A DNA stretch of 64,000 nucleotides from Polytrichum commune. Its lineage: Eukaryota; Streptophyta; Polytrichopsida; Polytrichales; Polytrichaceae. This document shows, piece by piece, positions 38,741 through 52,024 of the stretch. The DNA is taken from positions 56,849,169 to 56,913,168 of the forward strand of contig OX485806.1 in the NCBI GenBank assembly GCA_950295325.1, given 5' to 3'. The position numbers and the translations under genes were made by a program. The notes below the pieces were generated by a model. It was given only the letters and a program-made list of their open reading frames with translations. It ran no database searches and was not told the origin of the DNA. Position 1 is the first letter of the stretch. The number at the start of each line of letters is the position of its first letter.

Positions 38741-40901
38741 CTCTCTGAAGTGAGAGCATCCAAAACACACAACCATTCAACACGTGAACCAAAGTTGAGA
38801 ATGTGGTTCACACATGTAGGCTCTCGGAAGTGAGAGCATCCAAAACACAAAACCATTCAACACGTGAATCACAGTTCAGAACGTGGTTCACACATGTAGG
38901 CTCTCGGAAGTGAGAGCGTCCAAAACACACAACCATTCAACACGTGAATCAAAGTTGAGAATGTGGTTCACACATGCAGGCTCTCGGAAGTGAGAGCGTC
39001 CAAAACACACAACCATTCAACACGTGAATCAAAGTTGAGAATGTGGTTCACACTTGTAGGCTCTCGGAAGTGAGAGCGTCCAAAACACACAACCATTCAA
39101 CACGTGAATCAAAGTTGAGAATGTGGTTCACACATGTAGGCTCTCGGAAGTGAGAGCCTCCAAAACACACAACCATTCAACACGTGAATCAAAGTTGAGA
39201 ATGTGGTTCACACATGTAGGCTCTCGGAAGTGAGAGCGTCCAAAACACACAACCATTCAACACGTGAATCAAAGTTGAGAATGTGGTTCACACATGTAGG
39301 CTCTCGGAAGTGAGAGCCTCCAAAACACACAACCATTCAACACGTGAACGAAAGTTGAGAATGTGGTTCACACATGTAGGCTCTCGGAAGTGAGAGCATC
39401 CAAAACACAAAACCATTCAACACGTGAATCAAAGTTGAGAATGTGGTTCACACATGTAGGCTCTCGGAAGTGAGAGCGTCCAAAACACACAACCATTCAA
39501 CACGTGAATCAAAGTTGAGAATGTGGTTCACACATGCAGGCTCTCGGAAGTGAGAGCGTCCAAAACACACAACCATTCAACACGTGAATCAAAGTTGAGA
39601 ATGTGGTTCACACATGTAGGCTCTCGGAAGTGAGAGCCTCCAAAACACACAACCATTCAACACGTGAATCAAAGTTGAGAATGTGGTTCACACATGTAGG
39701 CTCTCGGAAGTGAGAGCCTCCAAAACACACAACCATTCAACACGTGAATCAAAGTTGAGAATGTGGTTCACACATGTAGGCTCTCGGAAGTGAGAGCGTC
39801 CAAAACGCACAACCATTCAACACGTGAATCAAAGTTGAGAATGTGGTTCACACATGTAGGCTCTCGAAAGTGAGAGCCTCCAAAACCCACAACCATTCAA
39901 CACGTGAACCAAAGTTGAGAATGTGGTTCACACATGTAGGCTCTCGGAAGTGAGAGCATCCAAAACACAAAACCATTCAACACGTGAATCACAGTTCAGA
40001 ATGTGGTTCACACATGTAGGCTCTCGGAAGTGAGAGCGTCCAAAACACACAACCATTCAACACGTGAATCAAAGTTGAGAATGTGGTTCACACATGTAGG
40101 CTCTCGGAAGTGAGAGCATCCAAAACACCAAACCATTCAACACGTGAATCACAGTTGAGAATCTGGTTCACACAAGTAGGCTATCGGAAGTGAGAGCGTC
40201 CAAAACACACAACCATTCAACACGTGAATCAAAGTTGAGAATGTGGTTCACAGATGTAGGCTCTCGGAATTGAGAGCATCCAAAAAAACACAACCATTCA
40301 AGACGTCAATGAAAATTTAGAATGTGGTTCACACATGTAGGCTCTCAGAACTGATAGCATCCAAAAAAACACAAAATTCAACACGTGAATGAAAGTTGAG
40401 AATGTGGTTCACACATGTAGGCTCTCGGAAGTGAGAGCATCCAAAACACACAACCATTTAACACGTGAATGAAAGTTTAGAATGTGGTTCACACATGCAG
40501 GCTCTCGGAATTGAAAACATCCAAAACACACAACCATTCAACACGTGAATGAAAGTTTAGAATGTGGTTCACACATGTAGGCTCTCGGAAGTGAGAGCAT
40601 CCAAAACACACAACCATTTAACACGTGAATGAAAGTTTAGAATGTGGTTCACACATGCAGGCTCTCGGAATTGAAAACATCCAAAACACACAACCATTCA
40701 ACACGTGAATGAAAGTTTAGAATGTGGTTCACACATGTAGGCTCTCGGAAGTGAGAGCCTCCAAAACACACAACCATTCAACACGTGAATCAAAGTTGAG
40801 AATGTGGTTCACACATGTAGGCTCTCGGAAGTGAGAGCATCCAAAACACAAAACCATTCAACACGTGAATCACAGTTTAGAATGTGGTTCACACATGTAG
40901 G
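38741..40901. repeat. 2161-bp tandem duplication, copy 2, with a partial third copy to about 41215
   Basis: Copy 2 starts at the variant CTCTCTGAAG (38741), which recurs at 40902 where a third, truncated copy begins. The third copy diverges near 41215, where its partner has CACACTTGTAGG. Confidence 0.92.
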
Positions 40902-41460
40902 CTCTCTGAAGTGAGAGCATCCAAAACACACAACCATTCAACACGTGAACCAAAGTTGAGAATGTGGTTCACACATGTAGGCTCTCGGAAGTGAGAGCAT
41001 CCAAAACACAAAACCATTCAACACGTGAATCACAGTTCAGAACGTGGTTCACACATGTAGGCTCTCGGAAGTGAGAGCGTCCAAAACACACAACCATTCA
41101 ACACGTGAATCAAAGTTGAGAATGTGGTTCACACATGCAGGCTCTCGGAAGTGAGAGCGTCCAAAACACACAACCATTCAACACGTGAATCAAAGTTGAG
41201 AATGTGGTTCACACATGTAGGCTCTCGGAATTGAGAGCATCCAAAAAAACACAACCATTCAAGACGTCAATGAAAATTTAGAATGTGGTTCACACATGTA
41301 GGCTCTCAGAACTGATAGCATCCAAAAAAACACAAAATTCAACACGTGAATGAAAGTTGAGAATGTGGTTCACACATGTAGGCTCTCGGAAGTGAGAGCA
41401 TCCAAAACACACAACCATTCAACACGTGAATGAAAGTTTAGAATGTGGTTCACACATGCA

Positions 41461-43700
41461 GGCTCTCAGAAGTGAGAGCATCCAAAAACACACAAAATTC
41501 AACACATGAATCAAAGTTGAGAATGTGGTTCACACATGTAGGCTTTCGGAATTGAGAGCATCGAAAACACACAACCATTCAACACGTGAATCAAAGTTGA
41601 GAATGTGGTTCACACATGCAGGCTCTCGGAATTGAAAGCATCCAAAACACACAACCATTTAACACGTGAATGAAAGTTTAGAATGTGGTTCACACATGCA
41701 GGCTCTCGGAATTGAAAACATCCAAAACACACAACCATTCAACACGTGAATGAAAGTTTAGAATGTGGTTCACACATGCAGGCTCTCAGAACTGAGAGCA
41801 TCCAAAAAAACACAAACTTCAACACCTGAATCAAATTTGAGAATTTGGTTCACACATGTAGGCTCTCGGAAGTGAGAGCATCCAAAAAAACACAAACTTC
41901 AACACGTGAATAAAAGTTGAGAATGTGGTTCACACATGTAGGCTCTCGGAAGTGAGAGCATCCAAAACACACAACCATTCAACACGTGAATGAAAGTTTA
42001 GAATGTGGTTCACACATGCAGGCTCTCAGAAGTGAGAGCATCCAAAAAAACACAAACTTCAACACATGAATCAAAGTTGAGAATGTGGTTCACACATGTA
42101 GGCTTTCGGAATTGAGAGCATCGAAAACAAACAACCATTCAACACGTGAATCAAAGTTGAGAATGTGGTTCACACATGCAGGCTCTCGGAATTGAAAGCA
42201 ACCAAAATACACAACCATTTAACACGTGAATGAAAGTTTAGAATGTGGTTCACACATGCAGGCTCTCGGAATTGAAAGCATCCAAAACACACAACCATTC
42301 AACACGTGAATGAAAGTTTAGAATGTGGTTCACACATGCAGGCTCTCAGAACTGAGAGCATCCAAAAAAACACAAACTTCAACACATGAATCAAAGTTGA
42401 GAATGTGGTTCACACATGTAGGCTCTCGGAAGTGAGAGCATCCAAAAAAAGACAAACTTCAACACCTGAATAAAAGTTGAGAATGTGGTTCACACATGTA
42501 GGCTCTCCGAAGTGAGAGCATCCAAAACACACAACCATTCAACACGTGAATGAAAGTTTAGAATGTGGTTCACACATGCAGGCTCTCAGAAGTGAGAGCA
42601 TCCAAAAAAACACAAAATTCAACAGATGAATCAAAGTTGAGAATGTGGTTCACACATGTAGGCTTTCGGAATTGAGAGCATCGAAAACACACAACCATTC
42701 AACACGTGAATCAAAGTTGAGAATGTGGTTCACACATGCAGGCTCTCGGAATTGAAAGCATCCAAAACACACAACCATTTAACACGTGAATGAAAGTTTA
42801 GAATGTGGTTCACACATGCAGGCTCTCGGAATTGAAAACATCCAAAACACACAACCATTCAACACGTGAATGAAAGTTTAGAATGTGGTTCACACATGCA
42901 GGCTCTCAGAACTGAGAGCATCCAAAAAAACACAAACTTCAACACCTGAATCAAATTTGAGAATTTGGTTCACACATGTAGGCTCTCGGAAGTGAGAGCA
43001 TCCAAAAAAACACAAACTTCAACACGTGAATAAAAGTTGAGAATGTGGTTCACACATGTAGGCTCTCGGAAGTGAGAGCATCCAAAACACACAACCATTC
43101 AACACGTGAATGAAAGTTTAGAATGTGGTTCACACATGCAGGCTCTCAGAAGTGAGAGCATCCAAAAAAACACAAAATTCAACACATGAATCAAAGTTGA
43201 GAATGTGGTTCACACATGTAGGCTTTCGGAATTGAGAGCATCGAAAACACACAACCATTCAACACGTGAATCAAAGTTGAGAATGTGGTTCACACATGCA
43301 GGCTCTCGGAATTGAAAGCATCCAAAACACACAACCATTTAACACGTGAATGAAAGTTTAGAATGTGGTTCACACATGCAGGCTCTCGGAATTGAAAACA
43401 TCCAAAACACACAACCATTCAACACGTGAATGAAAGTTTAGAATGTGGTTCACACATGCAGGCTCTCAGAACTGAGAGCATCCAAAAAAACACAAACTTC
43501 AACACCTGAATCAAATTTGAGAATTTGGTTCACACATGTAGGCTCTCGGAAGTGAGAGCATCCAAAAAAACACAAACTTCAACACGTGAATAAAAGTTGA
43601 GAATGTGGTTCACACATGTAGGCTCTCGGAAGTGAGAGCATCGAAAACACACAACCATTCAACACGTGAATGAAAGTTTAGAATGTGGTTCACACATGCA
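41461..43700. repeat. 560-bp seven-monomer higher-order repeat, 4 tandem copies
   Basis: The CTTTCGGAATTG marker stands at 41541, 42101, 42661 and 43221, exactly 560 bp apart, with the other six monomers in constant order. Copies start at 41461, 42021, 42581 and 43141. Confidence 0.92.
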
Positions 43701-44900
43701 GGCTCTCAGAAGTGAGAGCATCCAAAAAAACACAAACTTCAACACATGAATCAAAGTTGAGAATGTGGTTCACACATGTAGGCTCTCGGAAGTGAGATCG
43801 TCTAGGACACACAACCACTCAACACGTGAATCAAAGTTGAGAATGTGGTTTACACATGTAGGCTCTCGGTAGTGAGAGCATCCAAAACACACAACCATTC
43901 AGGTCGTGAATGAAAGTTTAGAATGTGGTTCACACATGCAGGCTCTCAGAAGTGAGAGCATCCAAAAAAACACAAACTGCAACACATGAATCAAAGTTAA
44001 GAATGTGGTTCACACATGTAGGCTCTCAGAAGTGAGAGCATCCAAAACACACAACCATTCAACACGTGAATCAAAGTTGAGAATGTGGTTCACACATGGA
44101 GGCTCTCAGAACTGATAGCATCCAAAAAAACACAAACTTTAACACATGAATCAAAGTTGAGAATGTGGTTCACACATGTAGGCTCTCGGAACTGATAGCA
44201 TCCAAAAAAACACAAACTGCAACACATGAATCAAAGTTGAGAATGTGGTTCACACATGTAGGCTCTCGGAAGTGAGAGCCTCCAAAACACACAACCATTC
44301 AACACGTGAATCAAAGTTGAGAATGTCGTTCACACATGTAGGCTCTCGGAAGTGAGAGCGTCCAAAACACACAACCATTCAACACGTGAATCAAAGTTGA
44401 GAATGTGGTTCACACATGTAGGCTCTCGGAAGTGAGAGCCTCGAAAACACACAACCATTCAACACGTGAACCAAAGTTGAGAATGTGGTTCACATATGTA
44501 GGCTCTCGGAAGTGAGAGCATCGAAAACACAAAACCATTCAACACGTGAATCACAGTTCAGAATGTGGTTCACACATGCAGGCTCTCGGAAGTGAGAGCG
44601 TCAAAAACACACAACCATTCAACACGTGAATCAAAGTTGAGAATGTGGTTCACACATGTAGGCTCTCGGAAGTGAGAGCGTCCAAAACACACAACCATTC
44701 AACACGTGAATCAAAGTTGAGAATGTGGTTCACACATGTAGGCTCTCGGAAGTGAGAGCCTCCAAAACACACAACCATTCAACACGTGAATCAAAGTTGA
44801 GAATGTGGTTCACACATGTAGGCTCTCGGAAGTGAGAGCGTCCAAAACACACAACCATTCAACACGTGAATCAAAGTTGAGAATGTGGTTCACACATGTA

Positions 44901-46421
44901 GGCTCTCGGAAGTGAGAGCCTCCAAAACACACAACCATTCAACACGTGAACCAAAGTTGAGAATGTGGTTCACACATGTAGGCTCTCGGAAGTGAGAGCG
45001 TCCAAAACACACAACCATTCAACACGTGAATCAAAGTTGAGAATGTGGTTCACACATGTAGGCTCTCGGAATTGAGAGCATCCAAAAAAACACAACCATT
45101 CAAGACGTCAATGAAAATTTAGAATGGGGTTCACACATGTAGGCTCTCAGAACTGATAGCATCCAAAAAAACACAAAATTCAACACGTGAATGAAAGTTG
45201 AGAATGTGGTTCACACATGTAGGCTCTCGGAAGTGAGAGCATCCAAAACACACAACCATTCAACACGTGAATGAAAGTTTAGAATGTGGTTCACACATGC
45301 AGGCTCTCAGAAGTGAGAGCATCCAAAAACACACAAAATTCAACACATGAATCAAAGTTGAGAATGTGGTTCACACATGTAGGCTTTCGGAATTGAGAGC
45401 ATCGAAAACACACAACCATTCAACACGTGAATCAAAGTTGAGAATGTGGTTCACACATGCAGGCTCTCGGAATTGAAAGCATCCAAAACACACAACCATT
45501 TAACACGTGAATGAAAGTTTAGAATGTGGTTCACACATGCAGGCTCTCGGAATTGAAAACATCCAAAACACACAACCATTCAACACGTGAATGAAAGTTT
45601 AGAATGTGGTTCACACATGCAGGCTCTCAGAACTGAGAGCATCCAAAAAAACACAAACTTCAACACATGAATCAAAATTGAGAATGTGGTTCACACATGT
45701 AGGCTCTCGGAAGTGAGAGCATCCAAAAAAACACAAACTTCAACACGTGAATAAAAGTTGAGAATGTGGTTCACACATGTAGGCTCTCGGAAGTGAGAGC
45801 ATCCAAAACACACAACCATTCAACACGTGAATGAAAGTTTAGAATGTGGTTCACACATGCAGGCTCTCAGAAGTGAGAGCATCCAAAAAAACACAAACTT
45901 CAACACATGAATCAAAATTGAGAATGTGGTTCACACATGTAGGCTCTCGGAAGTGAGATCATCTAATACACACAACCACTCAACACGTGACTCAAAGTTG
46001 AGAATGTGGTTCACACATGTAGGCTCTCGGAAGTGAGAGCATCCAAAACACACAACCATTCAAGACGTGAATGAAAGTTTAGAATGTGGTTCACACATGT
46101 AGGCTCTCGGAAGTGAGAGCGTCCAAAACACACAACCATTCAAGACGTGAATCAAAGTTGAGAATGTGGTTCACACATGTAGGCTCTCGGAAGTGAGAGC
46201 CTCCAAAACACACAACCATTCAACACGTGAATCAAAGTTGAGAATGTGGTTCACACATGTAGGCTCTCGGAAGTGAGAGCATCCAAAACACAAAACCATT
46301 CAACACGTGAATCACAGTTTAGAATGTGGTTCACACATGTAGGCTCTCGGAAGTGAGAGCGTCCAAAACACACAACCATTCAACACGTGAATCAAAGTTG
46401 AGAATGTGGTTCACACATGTA
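44901..46421. repeat. 1521-bp tandem duplication, copy 1
   Basis: 19 monomers plus 1 bp. The rare AGAATGGGG (45121) recurs at 46642, and the GAGATCATCTAATAC monomer near 45955 recurs near 47476. Confidence 0.92.
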
Positions 46422-47942
46422 GGCTCTCGGAAGTGAGAGCCTCCAAAACACACAACCATTCAACACGTGAACCAAAGTTGAGAATGTGGTTCACACATGT
46501 AGGCTCTCGGAAGTGAGAGCGTCCAAAACACACAACCATTCAACACGTGAATCAAAGTTGAGAATGTGGTTCACACATGTAGGCTCTCGGAATTGAGAGC
46601 ATCCAAAAAAACACAACCATTCAAGACGTCAATGAAAATTTAGAATGGGGTTCACACATGTAGGCTCTCAGAACTGATAGCATCCAAAAAAACACAAAAT
46701 TCAACACGTGAATGAAAGTTGAGAATGTGGTTCACACATGTAGGCTCTCGGAAGTGAGAGCATCCAAAACACACAACCATTCAACACGTGAATGAAAGTT
46801 TAGAATGTGGTTCACACATGCAGGCTCTCAGAAGTGAGAGCATCCAAAAACACACAAAATTCAACACATGAATCAAAGTTGAGAATGTGGTTCACACATG
46901 TAGGCTTTCGGAATTGAGAGCATCGAAAACACACAACCATTCAACACGTGAATCAAAGTTGAGAATGTGGTCCACACATGCAGGCTCTCGGAATTGAAAG
47001 CATCCAAAACACACAACCATTTAACACGTGAATGAAAGTTTAGAATGTGGTTCACACATGCAGGCTCTCGGAATTGAAAACATCCAAAACACACAACCAT
47101 TCAACACGTGAATGAAAGTTTAGAATGTGGTTCACACATGCAGGCTCTCAGAACTGAGAGCATCCAAAAAAACACAAACTTCAACACATGAATCAAAATT
47201 GAGAATGTGGTTCACACATGTAGGCTCTCGGAAGTGAGAGCATCCAAAAAAACACAAACTTCAACACGTGAATAAAAGTTGAGAATGTGGTTCACACATG
47301 TAGGCTCTCGGAAGTGAGAGCATCCAAAACACACAACCATTCAACACGTGAATGAAAGTTTAGAATGTGGTTCACACATGCAGGCTCTCAGAAGTGAGAG
47401 CATCCAAAAAAACACAAACTTCAACACATGAATCAAAATTGAGAATGTGGTTCACACATGTAGGCTCTCGGAAGTGAGATCATCTAATACACACAACCAC
47501 TCAACACGTGACTCAAAGTTGAGAATGTGGTTCACACATGTAGGCTCTCGGAAGTGAGAGCATCCAAAACACACAACCATTCAAGACGTGAATGAAAGTT
47601 TAGAATGTGGTTCACACATGTAGACTCTCGGAAGTGAGAGCGTCCAAAACACACAACCATTCAAGACGTGAATCAAAGTTGAGAATGTGGTTCACACATG
47701 TAGGCTCTCGGAAGTGAGAGCCTCCAAAACACACAACCATTCAACACGTGAATCAAAGTTGAGAATGTGGTTCACACATGTAGGCTCTCGGAAGTGAGAG
47801 CATCCAAAACACAAAACCATTCAACACGTGAATCACAGTTTAGAATGTGGTTCACACATGTAGGCTCTCGGAAGTGAGAGCGTCCAAAACACACAACCAT
47901 TCAACACGTGAATCAAAGTTGAGAATGTGGTTCACACATGTA
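46422..47942. repeat. 1521-bp tandem duplication, copy 2
   Basis: Adjacent copy of 44901-46421. It holds one seven-monomer 560-bp unit (from about 46820), as copy 1 does. Confidence 0.92.
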
Positions 47943-48420
47943 GGCTCTCGGAAGTGAGAGCCTCCAAAACACACAACCATTCAACACGTGAATCAAAGTT
48001 GAGAATGTGGTTCACACATGTAGGCTCTCGGAAGTGAGAGCATCCAAAACACAAAACCATTCAACACGTGAATCACAGTTGAGAATCTGGTTCACACAAG
48101 TAGGCTCTCGGAAGTGAGAGCGTCCTAAACACACAACTATTCAACACGTGAATCAAAGTTGAGAATGTGGTTCACACATGTAGGCTCTCGGAAGTGAGAG
48201 CATCCAAAACACCAAACCATTCAACACGTGAATCACAGTTGAGAATCTGGTTCACACAAGTAGGCTCTCGGAAGTGAGAGCGTCCAAAACACACAACCAT
48301 TCAACACGTGAATGAAAATTGAGAATGTGGTTCACACATGTAGGCTCTCGGAAGTGAGAGCATCCAAAACACACAACCATTCAACACGTGAATGAAAGTT
48401 TAGAATGTGGTTCACACATG

Positions 48421-49540
48421 CAGGCTCTCAGAAGTGAGAGCATCCAAAAAAACACAAAATTCAACACATGAATCAAAGTTGAGAATGTGGTTCACACATG
48501 TAGGCTTTCGGAATTGAGAGCATCGAAAACAAACAACCATTCAACACGTGAATCAAAGTTGAGAATGTGGTTCACACATGCAGGCTCTCGGAATTGAAAG
48601 CAACCAAAATACACAACCATTTAACACGTGAATGAAAGTTTAGAATGTGGTTCACACATGCAGGCTCTCGGAATTGAAAGCATCCAAAACACACAACCAT
48701 TCAACACGTGAATGAAAGTTTAGAATGTGGTTCACACATGCAGGCTATCAGAACTGAGAGCATCCAAAAAAACACAAACTTCAACACATGAATCAAAGTT
48801 GAGAATGTGGTTCACACATGTAGGCTCTCGGAAGTGAGAGCATCCAAAAAAAGACAAACTTCAACACGTGAATAAAAGTTGAGAATGTGGTTCACACATG
48901 TAGGCTCTCCGAAGTGAGAGCATCCAAAACACACAACCATTCAACACGTGAATGAAAGTTTAGAATGTGGTTCACACATGCAGGCTCTCAGAAGTGAGAG
49001 CATCCAAAAAAACACAAAATTCAACACATGAATCAAAGTTGAGAATGTGGTTCACACATGTAGGCTTTCGGAATTGAGAGCATCGAAAACACACAACCAT
49101 TCAACACGTGAATCAAAGTTGAGAATGTGGTTCACACATGCAGGCTCTCGGAATTGAAAGCATCCAAAACACACAACCATTTAACACGTGAATGAAAGTT
49201 TAGAATGTGGTTCACACATGCAGGCTCTCGGAATTGAAAACATCCAAAACACACAACCATTCAACACGTGAATGAAAGTTTAGAATGTGGTTCACACATG
49301 CAGGCTCTCAGAACTGAGAGCATCCAAAAAAACACAAACTTCAACACCTGAATCACATTTGAGAATTTGGTTCACACATGTAGGCTCTCGGAAGTGAGAG
49401 CATCCAAAAAAACACAAACTTCAACACGTGAATAAAAGTTGAGAATGTGGTTCACACATGTAGGCTCTCGGAAGTGAGAGCATCCAAAACACACAACCAT
49501 TCAACACGTGAATGAAAGTTTAGAATGTGGTTCACACATG
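48421..49540. repeat. 560-bp higher-order repeat, 2 copies, related to 42021-43700
   Basis: Shares rare variants with the earlier block: CATCGAAAACAAAC (48521 and 42119), AAAGACAAACTTC, and the later TCTAGGACAC (49643 and 43801). The offsets are 6402 and 5842 bp. They differ by 560 bp, one module, so the earlier block has one more copy. Confidence 0.88.
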
Positions 49541-52019
49541 CAGGCTCTCAGAAGTGAGAGCATCCAAAAAAACACAAACTTCAACACATGAATCAAAGTT
49601 GAGAATGTGGTTCACACATGTAGGCTCTCGGAAGTGAGATCGTCTAGGACACACAACCACTCAACACGTGAATCAAAGTTGAGAATGTGGTTTACACATG
49701 TAGGCTCTCTGTAGTGAGAGCATCCAAAACACACAACCATTCAAGTCGTGAATGAAAGTTTAGAATGTGGTTCACACATGCAGGCTCTCAGAAGTGAGAG
49801 CATCCAAAAAAACACAAACTGCAACACATGAATCAAAGTTAAGAATGTGGTTCACACATGTAGGCTCTCAGAAGTGAGAGCATCCAAAACACACAACCAT
49901 TCAACACGTGAATCAAAGTTGAGAATGTGGTTCACACATGGAGGCTCTCAGAACTGATAGCATCCAAAAAAACACAAACTTTAACACATGAATCAAAGTT
50001 GAGAATGTGGTTCACACATGTAGGCTCTCGGAAGTGAGAGCGTCCAAAACACACAACTATTCAACACGTGAATCAAAGTTGAGAATGTGGTTCACACATG
50101 TAGGCTCTCGGAACTGATAGCATCCAAAAAAATACAAACTGCAACACATGAATCAAAGTTGAGAATGTGGTTCACACATGTAGGCTCTCAGAAGTGAGAG
50201 CATCCAAAACACACAACCATTCAACACGTGAATCAAAGTTGAGAATGTGGTTCACACATGGAGGCTCTCAGAACTGATAGCATCCAAAAAAACACAAACT
50301 TCAACACATGAATCAAAGTTGAGAATGTGGTTCACACATGTAGGCTCTCGGAAGTGAGAGCGTCCAAAACACACAACCATTCAACACGTGAATCAAAGTT
50401 GAGAATGTGGTTCACACATGTAGGCTCTCGGAAGTGAGAGCATCAAAAAAACCACAAAATGCAACACCTCAATCAAAGTTGAGAATGTGGTTCACACATG
50501 TAGGCTCTCGGAAGTGAGACCATCCAAAACAACACAACCATTCAAGACGTGAATGAAAGTTTAGAATGTGGTTCACACATGCAGGTCTCAGAAGTGATAG
50601 CATCCAAAAAAACACAAACTTCAACACATGAATCAAAGTTGAGAATGTGGTTCACACATGTAGGCTCTCGGAAGTGACAGCGTACAAAACACACAACTAT
50701 TGAACACGTGAATCAAAGTTGAGAATGTGGTTCACACATGTAGGCTCTCAGAAGTGAGAGCATCCAAAACACACAACCATTCAACACGTGAATCAAAGTT
50801 GAGAATGTGGTGCACACATGGAGGCTCTCAGAACTGATAGCATCCAAAAAAACACAAACTTCAACACATGAATCAAAGTTGAGAATGTGGTTCACACATG
50901 TAGGCTCTCGGAAGTGAGAGCGTCCAAAACACACAACCATTCAACACGTGAATCAAAGTTGAGAATGTGGTTCACACATGTAGGCTCTCGGAAGTGAGAG
51001 CATCCAAAACACACAACCATTCAACACGTGAATGAAAGTTTAGAATGTGGTTCTGACATGCAGGCTCTTAAAAGTGAGAGCATCCAAAAAAACACAAACT
51101 GCAACACATGAATCAAAGTTGAGAATGTGGTTCACACATGTAGGCTCTCAGAAGTGAGAGCATCCAAAACACACAACCATTCAACACGTGAATCAAAGTT
51201 GAGAATGTGGTTCACACATGTAGGCTATCGGAAATGAAAGCATCCCAAAAAACACAAAATTCAAAACAGTGAATCAAAGTTGAGAATGTGGTTCACACAT
51301 GTAGGCTCTCGGAAGTGAGAGCATCCAAAAAACCACAAAATGCAACACCTCAATCAAAGTTGAGAATGTGGTTCACACATGTAGGCTCTCGGAAGTGAGA
51401 CCATCCAAAACAACACAACCATTCAAGACGTGAATGAAAGTTTAGAATGTGGTTCACACATGCAGGTCTCAGAAGTGATAGCATCCAAAAAAACACAAAC
51501 TTCAACACATGAACCAAAGTTGAGAATGTGGTTCACACATGTAGGCTCTCGGAAGTGAGAGCGTCCAAAACACACAACTATTCAACACGTGAATCAAAGT
51601 TGACAATGTGGTTCACACATGTAGGCTCTCGGAAGTGAGAGCATAAAAAACACACAACCATTCAAGACGTGAATGAAAGTTTAGAATGAGGTTCACACAT
51701 GCAGGCTCTCAGAAGTGAGAGCATCCAAAAAAACATAAAGTTCAACACATGAATCAAAGTTGAGAATGTGGTTCACACATGTAGGCTCTCGGAAGTGAGA
51801 GCGTCCAAAACACACAACTATTCAACACGTGAATCAAAGTTGAGAATGTGGTTCACACATGTAGGCTCTCGGAAGTGAGAGCATTTAAAACACACAACCA
51901 TTCAAGACGTGAATGAAAGTTTAGAATGTGGTTCTCACATGCAGGCTCTCAAAAGTGAGAGCATCCAAAAAAACACAAACTGCAACACATGAATCAAAGT
52001 TGAGAATGTGGTTCACACA
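49541..52019. repeat. Satellite right part of block 1, mixed monomers
   Basis: Class A and AAACACAAACT-type B monomers mix without a long regular period. Two 79-bp monomers with CAGGTCTCAG (near 50583 and 51465) mark a duplicated segment about 0.88 kb apart. The last monomer is cut by the solo LTR. Confidence 0.85.
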
Positions 52020-52024
52020 TGTAG
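52020..52024. repeat. Target site duplication TGTAG, left copy
   Basis: TGTAG immediately before the LTR start. The same five bases follow the LTR at 52995-52999. Removing the LTR and one copy restores a normal monomer (CACATGTAG joined to GCTCTCGG). Confidence 0.95.

Larger units (their letters stand above)
4327..52024. repeat. Satellite DNA block 1, 80-bp monomer, about 596 copies
   Basis: An 80-bp unit repeats head to tail through the whole stretch. Landmarks in order are GGCTCTCGGAAGTGAGAGC, CATCCAAAACACACAACCATTC, CACGTG, AATCAAAGTTGAGAATGTGG and TTCACACATG. Most monomers differ from one another by substitutions, with rare 1-bp indels (79- or 81-bp units). There are two main classes: A with CACACAACCAT...CACGTG, and B with AAACACAAAAT...CACATG. 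Sub-classes carry GCGTCC, GCCTCC or GCATCC after the hairpin. The period is not a multiple of three, so chance open frames rotate through every third monomer and no coding role is supported. I do not recognise the family. Confidence 0.97.

Noticed and set aside
4327-52024. CRISPR-like regular repeats
   Set aside because: Units are contiguous 80-bp copies with no unique spacers, no leader and no cas genes, in a plant-like context.
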